Shown: positions 8,688 through 19,550, counted from the stretch's first letter. The stretch is DNA of 64,000 nucleotides from Hyphomicrobiales bacterium (GCA_009377755.1 WHTM01000001.1:1-64000); one strand, 5' to 3'. The notes: generated by a model not told the origin, from the letters alone. Numbers and translations: made by a program.

Positions 8688-10184
8688 ATGCGTGAGATCG
8701 GTCATTTCGTCGACGGCAAAAGGGTCAGCGGTGCGTCCGGCCGGTTTGCCGACGTGTTCAACCCGAACACCGGCGAGGTGCAGGCCAAGGTGGCGCTGGC
8801 CAAGCATTCCGAGGTCGAGCACGCCATCGCGGTGGCCGAGCGGGCGCAGCCGGCCTGGGCGGCAACCAATCCGCAGCGGCGGGCGCGCGTCATGTTCAAG
8901 TTCCTCGACCTCGTGCAGAAGGAGTTCGACGAGCTCGCGAGGCTGCTCTCCTCCGAGCACGGCAAGACCTTCCCCGACGCCAAGGGCGACATTCAGCGTG
9001 GCATCGAGGTGGTCGAGTTCGCGTGCGGTATCCCGAATCTGCTGAAGGGCGAGTTCAGCGAGGGCGCCGGGCCGGGCATCGATCTGTTCTCGATACGCCA
9101 GCCGCTCGGCGTCGTCGCCGGCATCACGCCGTTCAATTTCCCGGCCATGATCCCGATGTGGAAGTTCGCGCCGGCGCTCGCCTGCGGCAACGCCTACATC
9201 CTCAAGCCGTCGGAGCGCGATCCGTCGGTACCGATGCGGCTCGCCGAGCTGTTGGTCGAGGCGGGACTGCCGGCCGGCGTGCTCAACGTCGTCAACGGCG
9301 ATAAGGAAGCGGTCGATACGCTGCTCACCGACCCGCGCATCAAGGCGATCGGCTTCGTCGGCTCGACCCCGATCGCCGAGTACATCTATACGACCGGCTG
9401 CGCCAACGGGAAGCGCGTGCAGTGCTTCGGCGGCGCCAAGAACCACATGATCGTGATGCCCGACGCCGACATGGACCAGGCGGTCGACGCGCTGATCGGC
9501 GCCGGCTACGGCTCCGCCGGCGAACGCTGCATGGCGGTGTCGGTGGCGGTGCCCGTCGGCGTGAAGACCGCCGACAAGCTGCTCGAGAAGCTTGTCCCGC
9601 GCGTCGAGAACCTGCGCATCGGGCCGTCCACGGATGCGCAGGCCGACTACGGACCGATGGTCACGCGCGCGCTGCTCGACAAGGTCAAGGACTACGTCGA
9701 TTCCGGGATCAAGGAAGGCGCCAAGCTCCTGGTCGACGGCCGCGGCTTCAAGCTGCAAGGCTACGAGAACGGCAACTTCATGGGCGGCTGCCTGTTCGAT
9801 CATGTCACGCCCGACATGCGCATCTACAAGGAAGAGATTTTCGGCCCGGTGCTTTCGGTGGTGCGCGCCAAGGATTACGAAGAAGCGGTGCGGCTGCCGT
9901 CGGAGCACGAGTACGGCAACGGCGTCGCCATCTTCACCCGCGACGGCGACACGGCGCGCGATTTCACCAGCCGCGTGCAGGTCGGCATGGTCGGCGTCAA
10001 CTTCGCCATCCCGGTGCCGCTGGCGTATTACACGTTCGGCGGCTGGAAGCGCTCCGGCTTCGGCGATCTCAATCAGCACGGCCCGGACGCGATCCGCTTC
10101 TATACCAAGACCAAGACGGTGACCGCGCGCTGGCCCTCCGGCACCAAGGAAGGCGCCGAATTCGTCATTCCAACCATGAAGTGA
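8688..10184 (+). CDS. mmsA: CoA-acylating methylmalonate-semialdehyde dehydrogenase
   Basis: 498 residues of the aldehyde dehydrogenase superfamily. The catalytic Cys281 lies in GAGYGSAGERCMAVSVAV, and the cofactor segment GITPFNFPAMIPMWKFAPAL is the MmsA/IolA type. As in this CoA-dependent subgroup, the usual catalytic glutamate is replaced around CFGGAKNH (residues 246-253). It converts methylmalonate or malonate semialdehyde to propionyl- or acetyl-CoA with NAD+ and CoA in valine, thymine or inositol breakdown. ATG at 8688 with a GAGGAA site. The 3-hydroxyisobutyrate-dehydrogenase-like gene that would supply its substrate is 47 kb away. Confidence 0.95.
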   Translation: MREIGHFVDGKRVSGASGRFADVFNPNTGEVQAKVALAKHSEVEHAIAVAERAQPAWAATNPQRRARVMFKFLDLVQKEFDELARLLSSEHGKTFPDAKGDIQRGIEVVEFACGIPNLLKGEFSEGAGPGIDLFSIRQPLGVVAGITPFNFPAMIPMWKFAPALACGNAYILKPSERDPSVPMRLAELLVEAGLPAGVLNVVNGDKEAVDTLLTDPRIKAIGFVGSTPIAEYIYTTGCANGKRVQCFGGAKNHMIVMPDADMDQAVDALIGAGYGSAGERCMAVSVAVPVGVKTADKLLEKLVPRVENLRIGPSTDAQADYGPMVTRALLDKVKDYVDSGIKEGAKLLVDGRGFKLQGYENGNFMGGCLFDHVTPDMRIYKEEIFGPVLSVVRAKDYEEAVRLPSEHEYGNGVAIFTRDGDTARDFTSRVQVGMVGVNFAIPVPLAYYTFGGWKRSGFGDLNQHGPDAIRFYTKTKTVTARWPSGTKEGAEFVIPTMK

Positions 10185-10193
10185 AGCTGTTCA

Positions 10194-10625
10194 ATGCCGT
10201 TGCAAGCCGCCAACCGGATCACTCTCGCGATGCTCATCCTCACCCCGCTGGCACTGGGCGGATGCACCAGCGAGCGGATCGTCTTCGCCGACCCGTTTGC
10301 ACCGCCTCGCGCGGCAGCGCCCGCGCCAGCCAGGCCGGCGCCTCCCACCATCAACATGGCGGGCCGCTGGACGCTGTCGGCGCCCGACGGGAGGCTCTGC
10401 GGGATGAACTTCACAACCACGGCCGGCGCCGCCAATGGCCGCATCGCGCCCGAAGGGGGCTGCCCGGGCAACTTCTTCACCAGCCGGCAATGGACATTCG
10501 ATCAGGGCGCGCTGGTGATCTACGATCACAAGGAGCAGCCGCTGGCGCGGCTTGCCGGATCGGAGCCGCCGGGCCGGTTCGAAGGCACCGCGGCCAACGG
10601 AATGGCGATCAGTCTAACGCGCTGA
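10194..10625 (+). CDS. AprI/Inh-family protease-inhibitor lipoprotein
   Basis: 143 residues. The N-terminus has a hydrophobic signal and a lipobox (LALGGC), giving a lipidated cysteine near residue 23, then a proline/alanine linker. From residue about 52 it has the AprI/Inh beta-barrel pattern (MAGRWTLSAPDGRLC, then WTFDQGALVIYD) with paired cysteines. Family members inhibit secreted metalloproteases in the periplasm. No protease partner is adjacent, so a general envelope role is possible. It follows mmsA by 9 bases and may be co-transcribed. Confidence 0.82.
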   Translation: MPLQAANRITLAMLILTPLALGGCTSERIVFADPFAPPRAAAPAPARPAPPTINMAGRWTLSAPDGRLCGMNFTTTAGAANGRIAPEGGCPGNFFTSRQWTFDQGALVIYDHKEQPLARLAGSEPPGRFEGTAANGMAISLTR

Positions 10626-10669
10626 CGGGCATCCGCAGCGTCAAGCCGCACAGGCTCGAGGCTTCGGCC

Positions 10670-10978
10670 TCAGCGCCCGCACTCGATGGCGACAAAATCC
10701 GTACAGCTGCCGGCGGTGCATTCGCCGGATCCGCCGGTCGGAACGGCGCCGGTGATCTCGTCGCGGTCGACCTTGCGAAACGACAGGGCCTGCGTGAATT
10801 CGCGCGAGTGGCAATAGGCGGTGGCCATCGCGAACCCGCAGGCCGCGCCGCTCGCCAGGCACCGGTCGATGCCGTAGCCGTCGGCGTTGTTGCCGATGAC
10901 GAACATGCGCTTTTCCGCGTGCGCGGAAGCGGCGCTGAAAGCCGCGGCGACAGACAGGGCTGCAAGCAGTGACCGCAT
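10670..10978 (-). CDS. Small exported cysteine-rich protein, unknown function
   Basis: 102 residues with a classical signal peptide (MRSLLAALSVAAAFSAASAHA, cleavage after about residue 21). The mature part is about 80 residues and has six or seven cysteines, suggesting disulfides in the periplasm. It includes the blocks GNNADGYGIDRCLASG and CGFAMATAYCHSREF. No function is recognised, but the Cys pattern and length look like a conserved rhizobial family. It is convergent with the lipoprotein gene at 10194-10625. Confidence 0.72.
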   Translation of the reverse strand: MRSLLAALSVAAAFSAASAHAEKRMFVIGNNADGYGIDRCLASGAACGFAMATAYCHSREFTQALSFRKVDRDEITGAVPTGGSGECTAGSCTDFVAIECGR

Positions 10979-11358
10979 CCGGGATCACTCGCTGGTAAAG
11001 ACGGGATCAGAGGTATGATGAGAATGCGACCGGGATCGCTAAAGTGCCGTTAACGTCCTGCTCCGCCGGCATTTCGCGGGTCGGGGGCGGGCCGATTTGG
11101 CCCGTCGGACGGCACACCCTTGACGCCAGCGCAGCCCTCCCCCATTCTCCGGCGCATGCACGGCCTTTTGCAGATCTGCGGCATTTGCCGGGAGATTATT
11201 CGCTAGCGACCCTCGCTGGCCGCGGCCGTCTATTGCTCACCGAGTAGACCACGGACGCCCAGGCCAGCACGGCCAGGTGATCGATTCACGCGACCGATTC
11301 ATCGACAATTCGTTCGAATCGGTGACCTTACCGTTGGAACGCCTTGAGCCCTAAGCCG
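10979..11358. other. Gene-free leader region before cysS
   Basis: About 380 bases without a convincing gene. A 67-codon frame at 11044-11247 has no initiation signal or family resemblance. Near the cysS start there is an inverted repeat, CCGATTC at 11294-11300 and GAATCGG at 11316-11322. Another CGATTC at 11282-11287 precedes it. The repeat could be a regulatory site or a weak leader hairpin. Confidence 0.4.
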
Positions 11359-12732
<1,374 letters not shown>

Positions 12733-12754
12733 GCCGGCGGCGAACTCCGGTCTT

Positions 12755-12910
12755 CCCTCTCCCCGCTTGCGGGGAGAGGGTGGCGAGCAGCGAAGCTGCG
12801 AGCCGGGTGAGGGGGACTCTCGGCGAGTCCGAGCGCTTGGAGACTCCCCCTCACCCGACCGCCTTCGCTGACGCTTCGGCGGTCGACCTCTCGCCGCAAG
12901 CGGGGAGAGG
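12755..12910. repeat. Composite intergenic palindromic repeat
   Basis: Three nested hairpins lie between cysS and the GNAT gene. The first is a perfect 12-bp stem at 12755-12780 (CCCTCTCCCCGC/TT/complement). The second pairs GGGTGAGGGGGA at 12805-12816 with its complement at 12845-12856. The third, at 12887-12910, is a near copy of the first with an AA loop. This is the kind of CTCTCCCC(GC) repeat scattered between genes in Rhizobiales. It probably also limits read-through from cysS. Confidence 0.75.
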
Positions 12911-12934
12911 TCGAGCAAGCCGAGAGGCCTTGCC

Positions 12935-13438
12935 ATGAGCGCGCAAGCCAATCCGCAACAAGCGATGCGGCCGTTCCTGCCGGCGGACGCGCCGGTGCTG
13001 ACGGAGATCTTCCGCGCCAGCGTCGAGGAGCTGACCGGCGACGACTACAGCGGCGCGCAGCAGGATGCCTGGGCGTCGTTCGCCGACGGCGAGGCCTTCA
13101 CGCAAAAGCTCGCCGGCCAACTGACGCTGGTCGCGACCTTCGCCGGCTCCCCGGTCGGCTTCGCCTCGCTTGAAGACAACAAGACGATCGACATGCTCTA
13201 CGTGCACCCGGCGGTCGCGAGGAAAGGCGTCGGCACCATGCTGTGCGACGCGCTGGAGAAACTCGCCGGCGCCCGCGGCACGACACGCCTCACCACCGAC
13301 GCCAGCGACACCGCGCGCGGCTTCTTCGAAAAGCGCGGCTACGTCGCGCAACAGCGCAACACGGTCATGTGCGGCGGCGAATGGCTCGCCAACACGACCA
13401 TGACCAAGGACCTCACCACCGATCGGAGCGCGCCGTGA
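12935..13438 (+). CDS. GNAT-family N-acetyltransferase
   Basis: 167 residues. The GNAT acetyl-CoA-binding region is visible in MLYVHPAVARKGVGTMLCDALEK (motif A, R/Q-x-x-G-x-G/A), followed by GFFEKRGYVAQQRNTV (motif B). It should acetylate a small molecule or protein N-terminus in the cytosol; the substrate is unknown. Its stop overlaps the GTG of the next tiny membrane gene (GTGA at 13435-13438), so it heads a short operon running towards cimA. Confidence 0.85.
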   Translation: MSAQANPQQAMRPFLPADAPVLTEIFRASVEELTGDDYSGAQQDAWASFADGEAFTQKLAGQLTLVATFAGSPVGFASLEDNKTIDMLYVHPAVARKGVGTMLCDALEKLAGARGTTRLTTDASDTARGFFEKRGYVAQQRNTVMCGGEWLANTTMTKDLTTDRSAP

Positions 13439-13551
13439 AACGCCCCGACACGCCGTTCCCGCGCCACTGGCTGTATTACCTCATCCTCAAGATCGTGGTG
13501 GTGGCCTGCGCGGTCTACTTCGCGCTGCGCATCTTCGGTGTGATCGCATGA
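13435..13551 (+). CDS. 38-residue single-pass membrane protein
   Basis: GTG at 13435 overlaps the stop of the GNAT gene in a GTGA arrangement typical of coupled genes. The 38 residues are a basic N-terminus (MKRPDTPFPRHW) and one strong transmembrane helix (about residues 13-37). The size and composition fit a small inner-membrane protein. No family is recognised. Another such protein follows 19 bases later. Confidence 0.55.
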   Translation: MKRPDTPFPRHWLYYLILKIVVVACAVYFALRIFGVIA

Positions 13552-13570
13552 CCCGCGAACGGAGCCTGTC

Positions 13571-13651
13571 ATGAGACGTCATCATATCCTGCTTGGGGCC
13601 GTCGCGATCGTCGTCGCCATCGCACTCATGGCCAACTACTACCTCTGGTGA
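13571..13651 (+). CDS. 26-residue single-pass membrane protein
   Basis: ATG at 13571 with GGAG about 8 bases upstream encodes MRRHH followed by one hydrophobic helix (about residues 6-22) and an aromatic end (NYYLW). It ends 7 bases before the cimA start. It could act as a leader peptide for cimA or as a small membrane protein. Its composition is clearly membrane-like but the evidence is only positional. Confidence 0.45.
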   Translation: MRRHHILLGAVAIVVAIALMANYYLW

Positions 13652-13658
13652 GAGCGTC

Positions 13659-15254
13659 ATGAACCGCGAGCGCCTCTATCTGTTCGACACCACGCTGCGC
13701 GACGGCGCGCAGACCAACGGCGTCGACTTCACGCTGCAAGACAAGCTCGCCATCGCCGCGATGCTGGACGACCTCGGCATCGACTACGTGGAAGGCGGCT
13801 ATCCCGGCGCCAATCCGATCGACACGGAGCTGTTCTCCAAGCCGCGCGATCTGCGCACGACCTTCACCGCCTTCGGCATGACGCGGCGGCCGGGCCGCTC
13901 CACCTCCAACGATCCGGGCCTCGCGGCGCTGCTGGAAGCCAAGGCCGACGCCATCTGTTTCGTCGCCAAATCCTGGGACTACCATGTGCGCGTCGCCCTG
14001 GAGACGACCGAGGAAGAAAATCTCGCCTCGATCCGCGACAGCGTGCATGCCGCGAGGACGGCAGGCCGCGAGGTGCTGCTCGACTGCGAGCATTTCTTCG
14101 ACGGCTACAAGGCCAACCCGCCGTATGCGCTCGCCTGCGCCAGGGCCGCCTACGACGCAGGCGCGCGCTGGGTGGTCTTATGCGACACCAATGGCGGCAC
14201 GCTGCCGCACGAGGTCGAGCGGATCGTCGGCGCCGTGGTGAAGGCCATCCCCGGCGACCACGTCGGCATCCACGCCCATAACGACACCGAGCAGGCGGTC
14301 GCCAATTCGCTCGCCGCGGTGCGCGCCGGCGCGCGCCAGATCCAGGGCACGCTCAACGGGCTCGGCGAGCGCTGCGGCAATGCCAATCTCGTGTCGCTGA
14401 TCCCGACCCTCAAGCTCAAGCCGGACTTCGCCGAACGCTTCGACATCGGGGTTGACGACGCCAAGCTCAAGCAGCTCGCGCATGTCTCGCGCACGCTCGA
14501 CGAGATGCTCAACCGCGCGCCGAACCGGCACGCGCCTTATGTCGGCGACAGCGCGTTCGCCACCAAGGCGGGCATTCATGCTTCGGCGATCCTGAAGGAG
14601 CCGGCGACCTATGAGCACGTGGCGCCGGACACGGTCGGCAACCGGCGCAAGGTGCTGGTCTCCGACCAGGCCGGCAAGGCAAACCTGGTCGTGGAACTTG
14701 AACGGATCGGTCTTGCGGCGAACAAGGACGATCCGCGTCTCACCCGCCTGCTCGACACCGTGAAGGAGCGCGAGGCCATCGGCTATGCCTACGAGGCGGC
14801 GGACGCATCCTTCGAACTGCTGGCGAGGCGCGTGCTCGGCTCCGTCCCCGACTATTTCGCGGTCGAGAAGTTCGACGTCAGCGTCGAGCATCGCATCAAT
14901 GCCAGGGGCGATCGCGTCACGGTCTCGATGGCGGTGGTCAAGGTGAAGGTCGGAGACGAAGCGCTGATCTCGGCGGCCGAAGGCATCGGTCCGGTGAACG
15001 CGCTCGACCTCGCTCTACGCAAGGACCTCGGCAAATACCAGAAGCACATCGAAGGACTGAAGCTCACTGACTATCGCGTGCGTATCCTCAACTCCGGCAC
15101 CGAAGCGGTGACCCGCGTGCTGATCGAGAGCGAGGACGAGAACGGCGAGCACTGGTCGACCGTCGGCGTGTCGGCGAATATCATCGACGCCTCGTTCCAG
15201 GCGCTGATGGATTCCATCGTCTACAAGCTGGTCAAGAGCGGTGCGCCGGCGTGA
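13659..15254 (+). CDS. cimA: (R)-citramalate synthase
   Basis: 531 residues from the ATG at 13659. The TIM-barrel signature FDTTLRDGAQ is at the start, and the GLGERCGNANL motif follows, as in the isopropylmalate/citramalate synthase superfamily. The C-terminal about 150 residues resemble the LeuA-type regulatory domain. The overall length and the long-form NGVDFTLQDKLAIA start place it with CimA (TIGR00977) rather than LeuA. It condenses pyruvate and acetyl-CoA to citramalate for threonine-independent isoleucine synthesis, and is probably feedback-inhibited through the C-terminal domain. Confidence 0.92.
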   Translation: MNRERLYLFDTTLRDGAQTNGVDFTLQDKLAIAAMLDDLGIDYVEGGYPGANPIDTELFSKPRDLRTTFTAFGMTRRPGRSTSNDPGLAALLEAKADAICFVAKSWDYHVRVALETTEEENLASIRDSVHAARTAGREVLLDCEHFFDGYKANPPYALACARAAYDAGARWVVLCDTNGGTLPHEVERIVGAVVKAIPGDHVGIHAHNDTEQAVANSLAAVRAGARQIQGTLNGLGERCGNANLVSLIPTLKLKPDFAERFDIGVDDAKLKQLAHVSRTLDEMLNRAPNRHAPYVGDSAFATKAGIHASAILKEPATYEHVAPDTVGNRRKVLVSDQAGKANLVVELERIGLAANKDDPRLTRLLDTVKEREAIGYAYEAADASFELLARRVLGSVPDYFAVEKFDVSVEHRINARGDRVTVSMAVVKVKVGDEALISAAEGIGPVNALDLALRKDLGKYQKHIEGLKLTDYRVRILNSGTEAVTRVLIESEDENGEHWSTVGVSANIIDASFQALMDSIVYKLVKSGAPA

Positions 15255-15269
15255 TCTGCGCCATCACGT

Positions 15270-15410
15270 GCGTCATTGCGAGCCCGCAGCGAAGCAGAGG
15301 GCGAAAGTGTCGGGGAGGTCGTCATTGCGAGCCCGCAGGGCGAAGCAATCCAGGCTTTGGTACTCCGCCCCTGGATTGCTTCGTCGACTTCGCCTCCTCG
15401 CAATGACGGA
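15270..15410. repeat. GTCATTGCGAG-type inverted intergenic repeat
   Basis: The outer arms GTCATTGCGAG at 15321-15331 and CTCGCAATGAC at 15397-15407 enclose inner arms GAAGCAATCCAG at 15342-15353 and CTGGATTGCTTC at 15371-15382. A partial extra copy of the left arm lies at 15271-15292. This motif occurs widely between genes in Bradyrhizobium and relatives and behaves like a small non-autonomous repeat. Confidence 0.8.
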
Positions 15411-15452
15411 CAGGCAGCGGAAGAAAATTGAGCATAGAAAGAGGCACGGGCC

Positions 15453-15833
15453 GTGATCGACCATATCTCCATCGGCGTTCGCGATCTTGCCAAGGCGGCG
15501 GCGTTCTACGACGCCGTGCTGGCGGTGCTGGGCTTGGTCAAGCTGCGCACAAAACCGACCACGCTCGGCTACGGCAAGAGCTATCCGGAATTCTGGATCA
15601 ACGGCCGGCCGGACCGCGCGGGGACGGCGGACAGCGGCCTGCATGTGTGTCTGCGGGCGCCGAGCGTCGAGGCGGTGGATGCGTTCCACGCAGCGGCGCT
15701 GCGGGCGGGCGGCGCGTCCGATGGTGCGCCGGGTCTGCGGCCGGAATACAACGACCGCTATTACGCGGCTTTCATCGTCGACCTCGACGGCAACAAGATC
15801 GAGGCGGTGACATTCCTACCGCGCGCCTCCTGA
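15453..15833 (+). CDS. VOC (glyoxalase/dioxygenase fold) protein
   Basis: 126 residues starting at GTG 15453. One complete VOC unit: MIDHISIGVRDLAKAAAFYDAVL at the start and a closing strand FIVDLDGNKIEAVTF. The His5 and the C-terminal Glu are placed as metal ligands of VOC enzymes. Members include lyases, dioxygenases and resistance proteins; nothing here fixes the substrate. Confidence 0.85.
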   Translation: MIDHISIGVRDLAKAAAFYDAVLAVLGLVKLRTKPTTLGYGKSYPEFWINGRPDRAGTADSGLHVCLRAPSVEAVDAFHAAALRAGGASDGAPGLRPEYNDRYYAAFIVDLDGNKIEAVTFLPRAS

Positions 15834-15845
15834 TCCCAGCGTTGT

Positions 15846-15895
15846 GCCCCGGACGCGGTGCGGCATGAAAATGCTGCACCGCTGAGCCGGGCCGT
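15846..15895. repeat. Hairpin repeat between convergent genes
   Basis: GCGGTGCGGCAT (15855-15866), a GAAA loop and ATGCTGCACCGC (15871-15882) make a 12-bp stem with one G-T pair. It is extended by CCCGG/CCGGG on the outside. It sits between the convergent VOC and LOG genes, so it could terminate both transcripts. The GTGCCCCGGACGCGGTGC start resembles another common rhizobial intergenic repeat. Confidence 0.6.
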
Positions 15896-15978
15896 TCCAG
15901 AGTCCGGAATCCGGGACTCCGGGTTCTGCAGCGCATCGTTACACGCTGCGCTGCGCCCGGGAGGCTGGCCGCGGCGCC

Positions 15979-16584
15979 TTACATCCGTTCGGCCGGCGCC
16001 ATTGTCATTTCCTTTTCGGACTCCGACACGGCAAGTGCGGCCGTGGTGAGCATCGGCAGGATGTCCTCAATCCGCCGCGCCTCCAGAAGCTCGACGGAGA
16101 ATTCGGGGCGGATGAACTGCAGGTCGCGCATGTGGTCGAGCAGCGCGCAGAGCGGGTCCCAGAAGCCCGCGATATTGGCGATCAGGATCGGCTTCTTGTG
16201 GCGGCCGAGTTGCGCCCAGGTGAGCTGCTCGACCAGCTCCTCAAGCGTGCCGATGCCGCCCGGAAGGGCGACGAAGGCATCCGCCCTCTCGAACATCAGG
16301 CGTTTGCGCTCGTGCATGTCGCGGGTGACAATGATCTCCTGCGATTCGCGCAGCACCTGCTCCCGCACCGTCAGGAACTCCGGGATGATGCCGATGACCC
16401 GGCCGCCATGCTCCAGCACCGCGGTGGCCAGTTCCCCCATGAGCCCGAGCGACCCGCCGCCATAGACCAGCCCGACCCCGTTCTCGGCGAGGATACGCCC
16501 GAACTGCCCGGCGGACGCAGCGAAGGCCGGATCGATGCCCGGCCCGGAGCCGCAATAGACACAAACGGTACGGGGGAAACTCAT
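15979..16584 (-). CDS. LOG-family nucleotide phosphoribohydrolase (TIGR00730)
   Basis: 201 residues of Rossmann-like fold. The start VCVYCGSGPG is typical, and the active-site motif PGGIGTLEE begins at residue 108 with the upstream arginine in MHERKRLM. LOG proteins release the base from cytokinin riboside 5'-monophosphates or cleave AMP and other nucleotides. In bacteria the physiological substrate is often unclear. ATG at 16584. Confidence 0.9.
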   Translation of the reverse strand: MSFPRTVCVYCGSGPGIDPAFAASAGQFGRILAENGVGLVYGGGSLGLMGELATAVLEHGGRVIGIIPEFLTVREQVLRESQEIIVTRDMHERKRLMFERADAFVALPGGIGTLEELVEQLTWAQLGRHKKPILIANIAGFWDPLCALLDHMRDLQFIRPEFSVELLEARRIEDILPMLTTAALAVSESEKEMTMAPAERM

Positions 16585-16773
16585 GCGCTAACATTTGGCG
16601 CCTGCACGCATGAGCGTCAAGCGGAGCCGATCCCCCGACTTGCTGACCAAAGGCTCCGGAAAACGGGGCGTGCCCTGATGCCTGGCGACGGGAAAGCCAC
16701 TATATGAAAACGCTAAATTGGAACGATTCAAGGACGGTCTGCCGCCTGCGGCCCGTCGTATTGCCGGGCTGCA

Positions 16774-18744
16774 ATGACCGATACCCACGTCCGACCGACC
16801 CACAGCTATAAGCGCGAGGTCTCCGCCGAGGGGGGCGAGTTGTTCCGCACGCTCGGCCATCTTTGGCCGTATATCTGGCCGTCCGACCGGCGCGATCTGA
16901 AGCTGCGCGTCGTCGGCGCCATGCTGCTGCTGCTGCTGGCGAAGCTCGCCACCATTGCCGTCCCCTTCGCCTTCAAGTGGGCGACCGACGCGCTCGCCGG
17001 CCAAGGCACCACGCCGCCGGATGCCTGGCTCGCCTGGCTGCTGGCGGCACCGATCCTCCTGACCATCGGCTACGGCGGCATGCGCGTGCTGATGGCGCTG
17101 CTGACGCAGGTGCGCGACGGGCTGTTCGCCAAGGTGGCGATGCATGCGGTGCGCCGGCTCGCCTACATCACCTTCGAGCACATGCACAGGCTGTCGCTGC
17201 GCTTCCACCTCGAGCGCAAGACCGGCGGGCTGACCCGCGTACTCGAGCGCGGCCGCAACGCGATCGAAACCATCGTGCGGATGGTGATCCTACAGCTTGC
17301 TCCCACCATCGTCGAGCTGGCGCTGATCGTGGTCGTGCTGCTCTATGCCTTCGACTGGCGCTACGTGGCCGTCATCGTCGTCACGGTTGCCCTGTACATG
17401 GCCTATACCTACCAGGCCACCGAATGGCGCATCGGCATCCGCCGCCGGATGAACGAGAGCGACACCGACGCCAACGTCAAGGCGATCGACTCGCTGCTCA
17501 ACTACGAGACCGTGAAGTATTTCAGCGCCGAGGAGCGCGAGGCGCAGCGCTACGACCACTCGATGGAGCGCTACGAGCGCGCCAGCGTCCAGGCCTATAC
17601 CTCGCTCTCCGTGCTCAATGCCGGACAGGCCGTCATCTTCACCGCGGGGCTTGGAACCGCCATGGTGATGTGCGCCTACGGCATTCGCAACGGCACCAAC
17701 ACCATCGGCGATTTCGTGATGATCAACGCCATGATGATTCAGCTCTACCAGCCGCTGAACTTCATGGGCATGGTCTACCGCGAGATCAAGCAGGCCGTGA
17801 CCGACATCGAAATCATGTTCTCGATCCTGTCGCGCAAGCCGGAGATCGAGGACAAGCCGGATGCGCGGCCGCTCACCGTGACGCAAGGTACTATCCGCTT
17901 CGAGGACGTCGCCTTCGCCTACGAGCCGGAACGGCCGATCCTGAAAGGCCTGAGCTTCGCGGTTCCCGCCGGCAAGACGGTGGCCATCGTCGGCCCATCC
18001 GGCGCCGGCAAGTCGACGATCTCGCGGCTGCTGTTCCGCTTCTACGACATCACCGGCGGCCGCATCCTGATCGACGGGCAGGACATCCGCGACGTCACCC
18101 AGCGCTCGCTGCGGCAGGCGATCGGCATGGTTCCGCAGGACACGGTGCTGTTCAACGATACGATCCGCTACAACATTCGCTACGGCCGCTGGGAGGCGAC
18201 GGATGCCGAGGTTGAGGAGGCGGCGCGGCTCGCCCAGATCGACGGTTTCATCCGGCAGTCGCCGAGAGGCTACGACACCGAGGTCGGCGAGCGGGGGTTG
18301 AAGCTCTCCGGCGGCGAGAAGCAGCGCGTCGCCATAGCGCGCACCATCCTCAAAGAGCCGCCGATCCTGCTGCTCGACGAGGCAACCTCGGCGCTCGACA
18401 GCCACACTGAAAGGGAAATCCAGGACGCGCTCGAGCGTGTTTCAGAGAATCGGACGACGCTCGTGATCGCACACCGGCTCTCGACCATCGTCGGCGCCGA
18501 TGAGATCATCGTGCTCGAAGCGGGCGGCATCGTCGAGCGCGGCACGCATTTCCAGCTGCTGGCGCGCGGCGGCCTCTATGCCAGCATGTGGAATCGCCAG
18601 CGCGAAGCCGAGGAAGCGCGCGAGAAGCTGGCGCGTGCAGGAGAGGACGACGGCAAGCCGAACCGCGATCCGCCGCCGGTGGACGAAGTGTTCCCGGAAC
18701 CCGAGCCGGCGGCGCCGGACCGGGCAATGGATGCGGCGGAGTAG
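16774..18744 (+). CDS. Atm1/HMT1-type ABC exporter (half transporter)
   Basis: 656 residues. The N-terminal domain has six transmembrane helices (about residues 45-310). The ATP-binding domain has Walker [10 protein letters not shown], the signature [16 protein letters not shown], Walker [13 protein letters not shown] and the H-loop IAHRLST. The N-terminal region and [27 protein letters not shown] are diagnostic for the ABCB7/Atm1 class. Its bacterial members export glutathione-linked metals or sulfur compounds. It functions as a homodimer in the inner membrane. The gene stands alone, upstream of psd. Confidence 0.93.
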   Translation: MTDTHVRPTHSYKREVSAEGGELFRTLGHLWPYIWPSDRRDLKLRVVGAMLLLLLAKLATIAVPFAFKWATDALAGQGTTPPDAWLAWLLAAPILLTIGYGGMRVLMALLTQVRDGLFAKVAMHAVRRLAYITFEHMHRLSLRFHLERKTGGLTRVLERGRNAIETIVRMVILQLAPTIVELALIVVVLLYAFDWRYVAVIVVTVALYMAYTYQATEWRIGIRRRMNESDTDANVKAIDSLLNYETVKYFSAEEREAQRYDHSMERYERASVQAYTSLSVLNAGQAVIFTAGLGTAMVMCAYGIRNGTNTIGDFVMINAMMIQLYQPLNFMGMVYREIKQAVTDIEIMFSILSRKPEIEDKPDARPLTVTQGTIRFEDVAFAYEPERPILKGLSFAVPAGKTVAIVGPSGAGKSTISRLLFRFYDITGGRILIDGQDIRDVTQRSLRQAIGMVPQDTVLFNDTIRYNIRYGRWEATDAEVEEAARLAQIDGFIRQSPRGYDTEVGERGLKLSGGEKQRVAIARTILKEPPILLLDEATSALDSHTEREIQDALERVSENRTTLVIAHRLSTIVGADEIIVLEAGGIVERGTHFQLLARGGLYASMWNRQREAEEAREKLARAGEDDGKPNRDPPPVDEVFPEPEPAAPDRAMDAAE

Positions 18745-18851
18745 ATGATGCGGTCATTCCGGGGACCGCCGCACGCAGCCAAGCTTGCGCTGGCGGCGTA
18801 AACTTGCCAGCGATGCGGCGCCCGGAAACGACAACAACTGTAAGGTCCTTC

Positions 18852-19550
18852 ATGTCCATCGTCGATTCCATCCGCAAGCAGCTCGTCCCGATCCATCCGG
18901 AGGGCTATGTCTTCATCGGCGCATTTGCGCTGGTGAGCCTGATCCTGTTCTGGCTTTGGACTCCGCTCGGCTGGATCGGGACGCTGCTGACTCTGTGGTG
19001 CGCGTATTTCTTTCGCGATCCGCCGCGGGTGACGCCGGTTCGGGACGACCTCATCGTGGCGCCCGCGGACGGCCGCGTCAGCCGCGTGACCAAAGCGGTG
19101 CCACCTACCGAGCTCGGCCTCGGCACTGCACCCCTGCCGCGCATCTCGGTATTCATGAGCGTGTTCGACTGCCACGTGAACCGCAGCCCGGTCTCGGGCC
19201 GGATCGAGAAGATGGTCTACCGTGCCGGGACCTTCATCAACGCCGACCTCGACAAGGCTAGCGAGGACAACGAGCGCAACGCCTTCGTGATCGCGACGCC
19301 GGCGGCGCGCATCGGCGTGGTGCAGATCGCCGGGCTGGTGGCACGTCGGATCGTTCCCTTCGTGCGCGAGGGACAACTGCTGAGTGCCGGCCAACGGATC
19401 GGCATGATCCGGTTCGGCTCGCGCGTGGATGTCTACCTGCCTGAAGGAACGGTGCCGCTCGCCGCGGAAGGCCAGATCGCTACCGCCGGCGAGACAATCT
19501 TCGCCGATTTGACGCAATCCGAGCCTGCCCGAAACTACCGGCTAGAGTAA
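18852..19550 (+). CDS. psd: Phosphatidylserine decarboxylase proenzyme
   Basis: 232 residues from the ATG at 18852 with AAGG upstream. This is the short form usual in alphaproteobacteria. The self-cleavage site is Ser190 in [11 protein letters not shown], giving the pyruvoyl-bearing alpha chain. Catalytic-base segments PADGRVSRV and [12 protein letters not shown] are present. Two N-terminal hydrophobic stretches anchor it to the membrane. It makes phosphatidylethanolamine from the product of the adjacent pssA (62 bases downstream), so the two form the complete PE branch. Confidence 0.95.
   Translation: MSIVDSIRKQLVPIHPEGYVFIGAFALVSLILFWLWTPLGWIGTLLTLWCAYFFRDPPRVTPVRDDLIVAPADGRVSRVTKAVPPTELGLGTAPLPRISVFMSVFDCHVNRSPVSGRIEKMVYRAGTFINADLDKASEDNERNAFVIATPAARIGVVQIAGLVARRIVPFVREGQLLSAGQRIGMIRFGSRVDVYLPEGTVPLAAEGQIATAGETIFADLTQSEPARNYRLE

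Noticed and set aside
8562-10079. 505-codon minus-strand frame opposite mmsA
   Set aside because: It is an antisense shadow of a strongly conserved dehydrogenase, with no plausible family resemblance.
11044-11247. 67-codon open frame upstream of cysS
   Set aside because: It has no ribosome site, no hydrophobic or domain pattern, and the region shows no codon bias.
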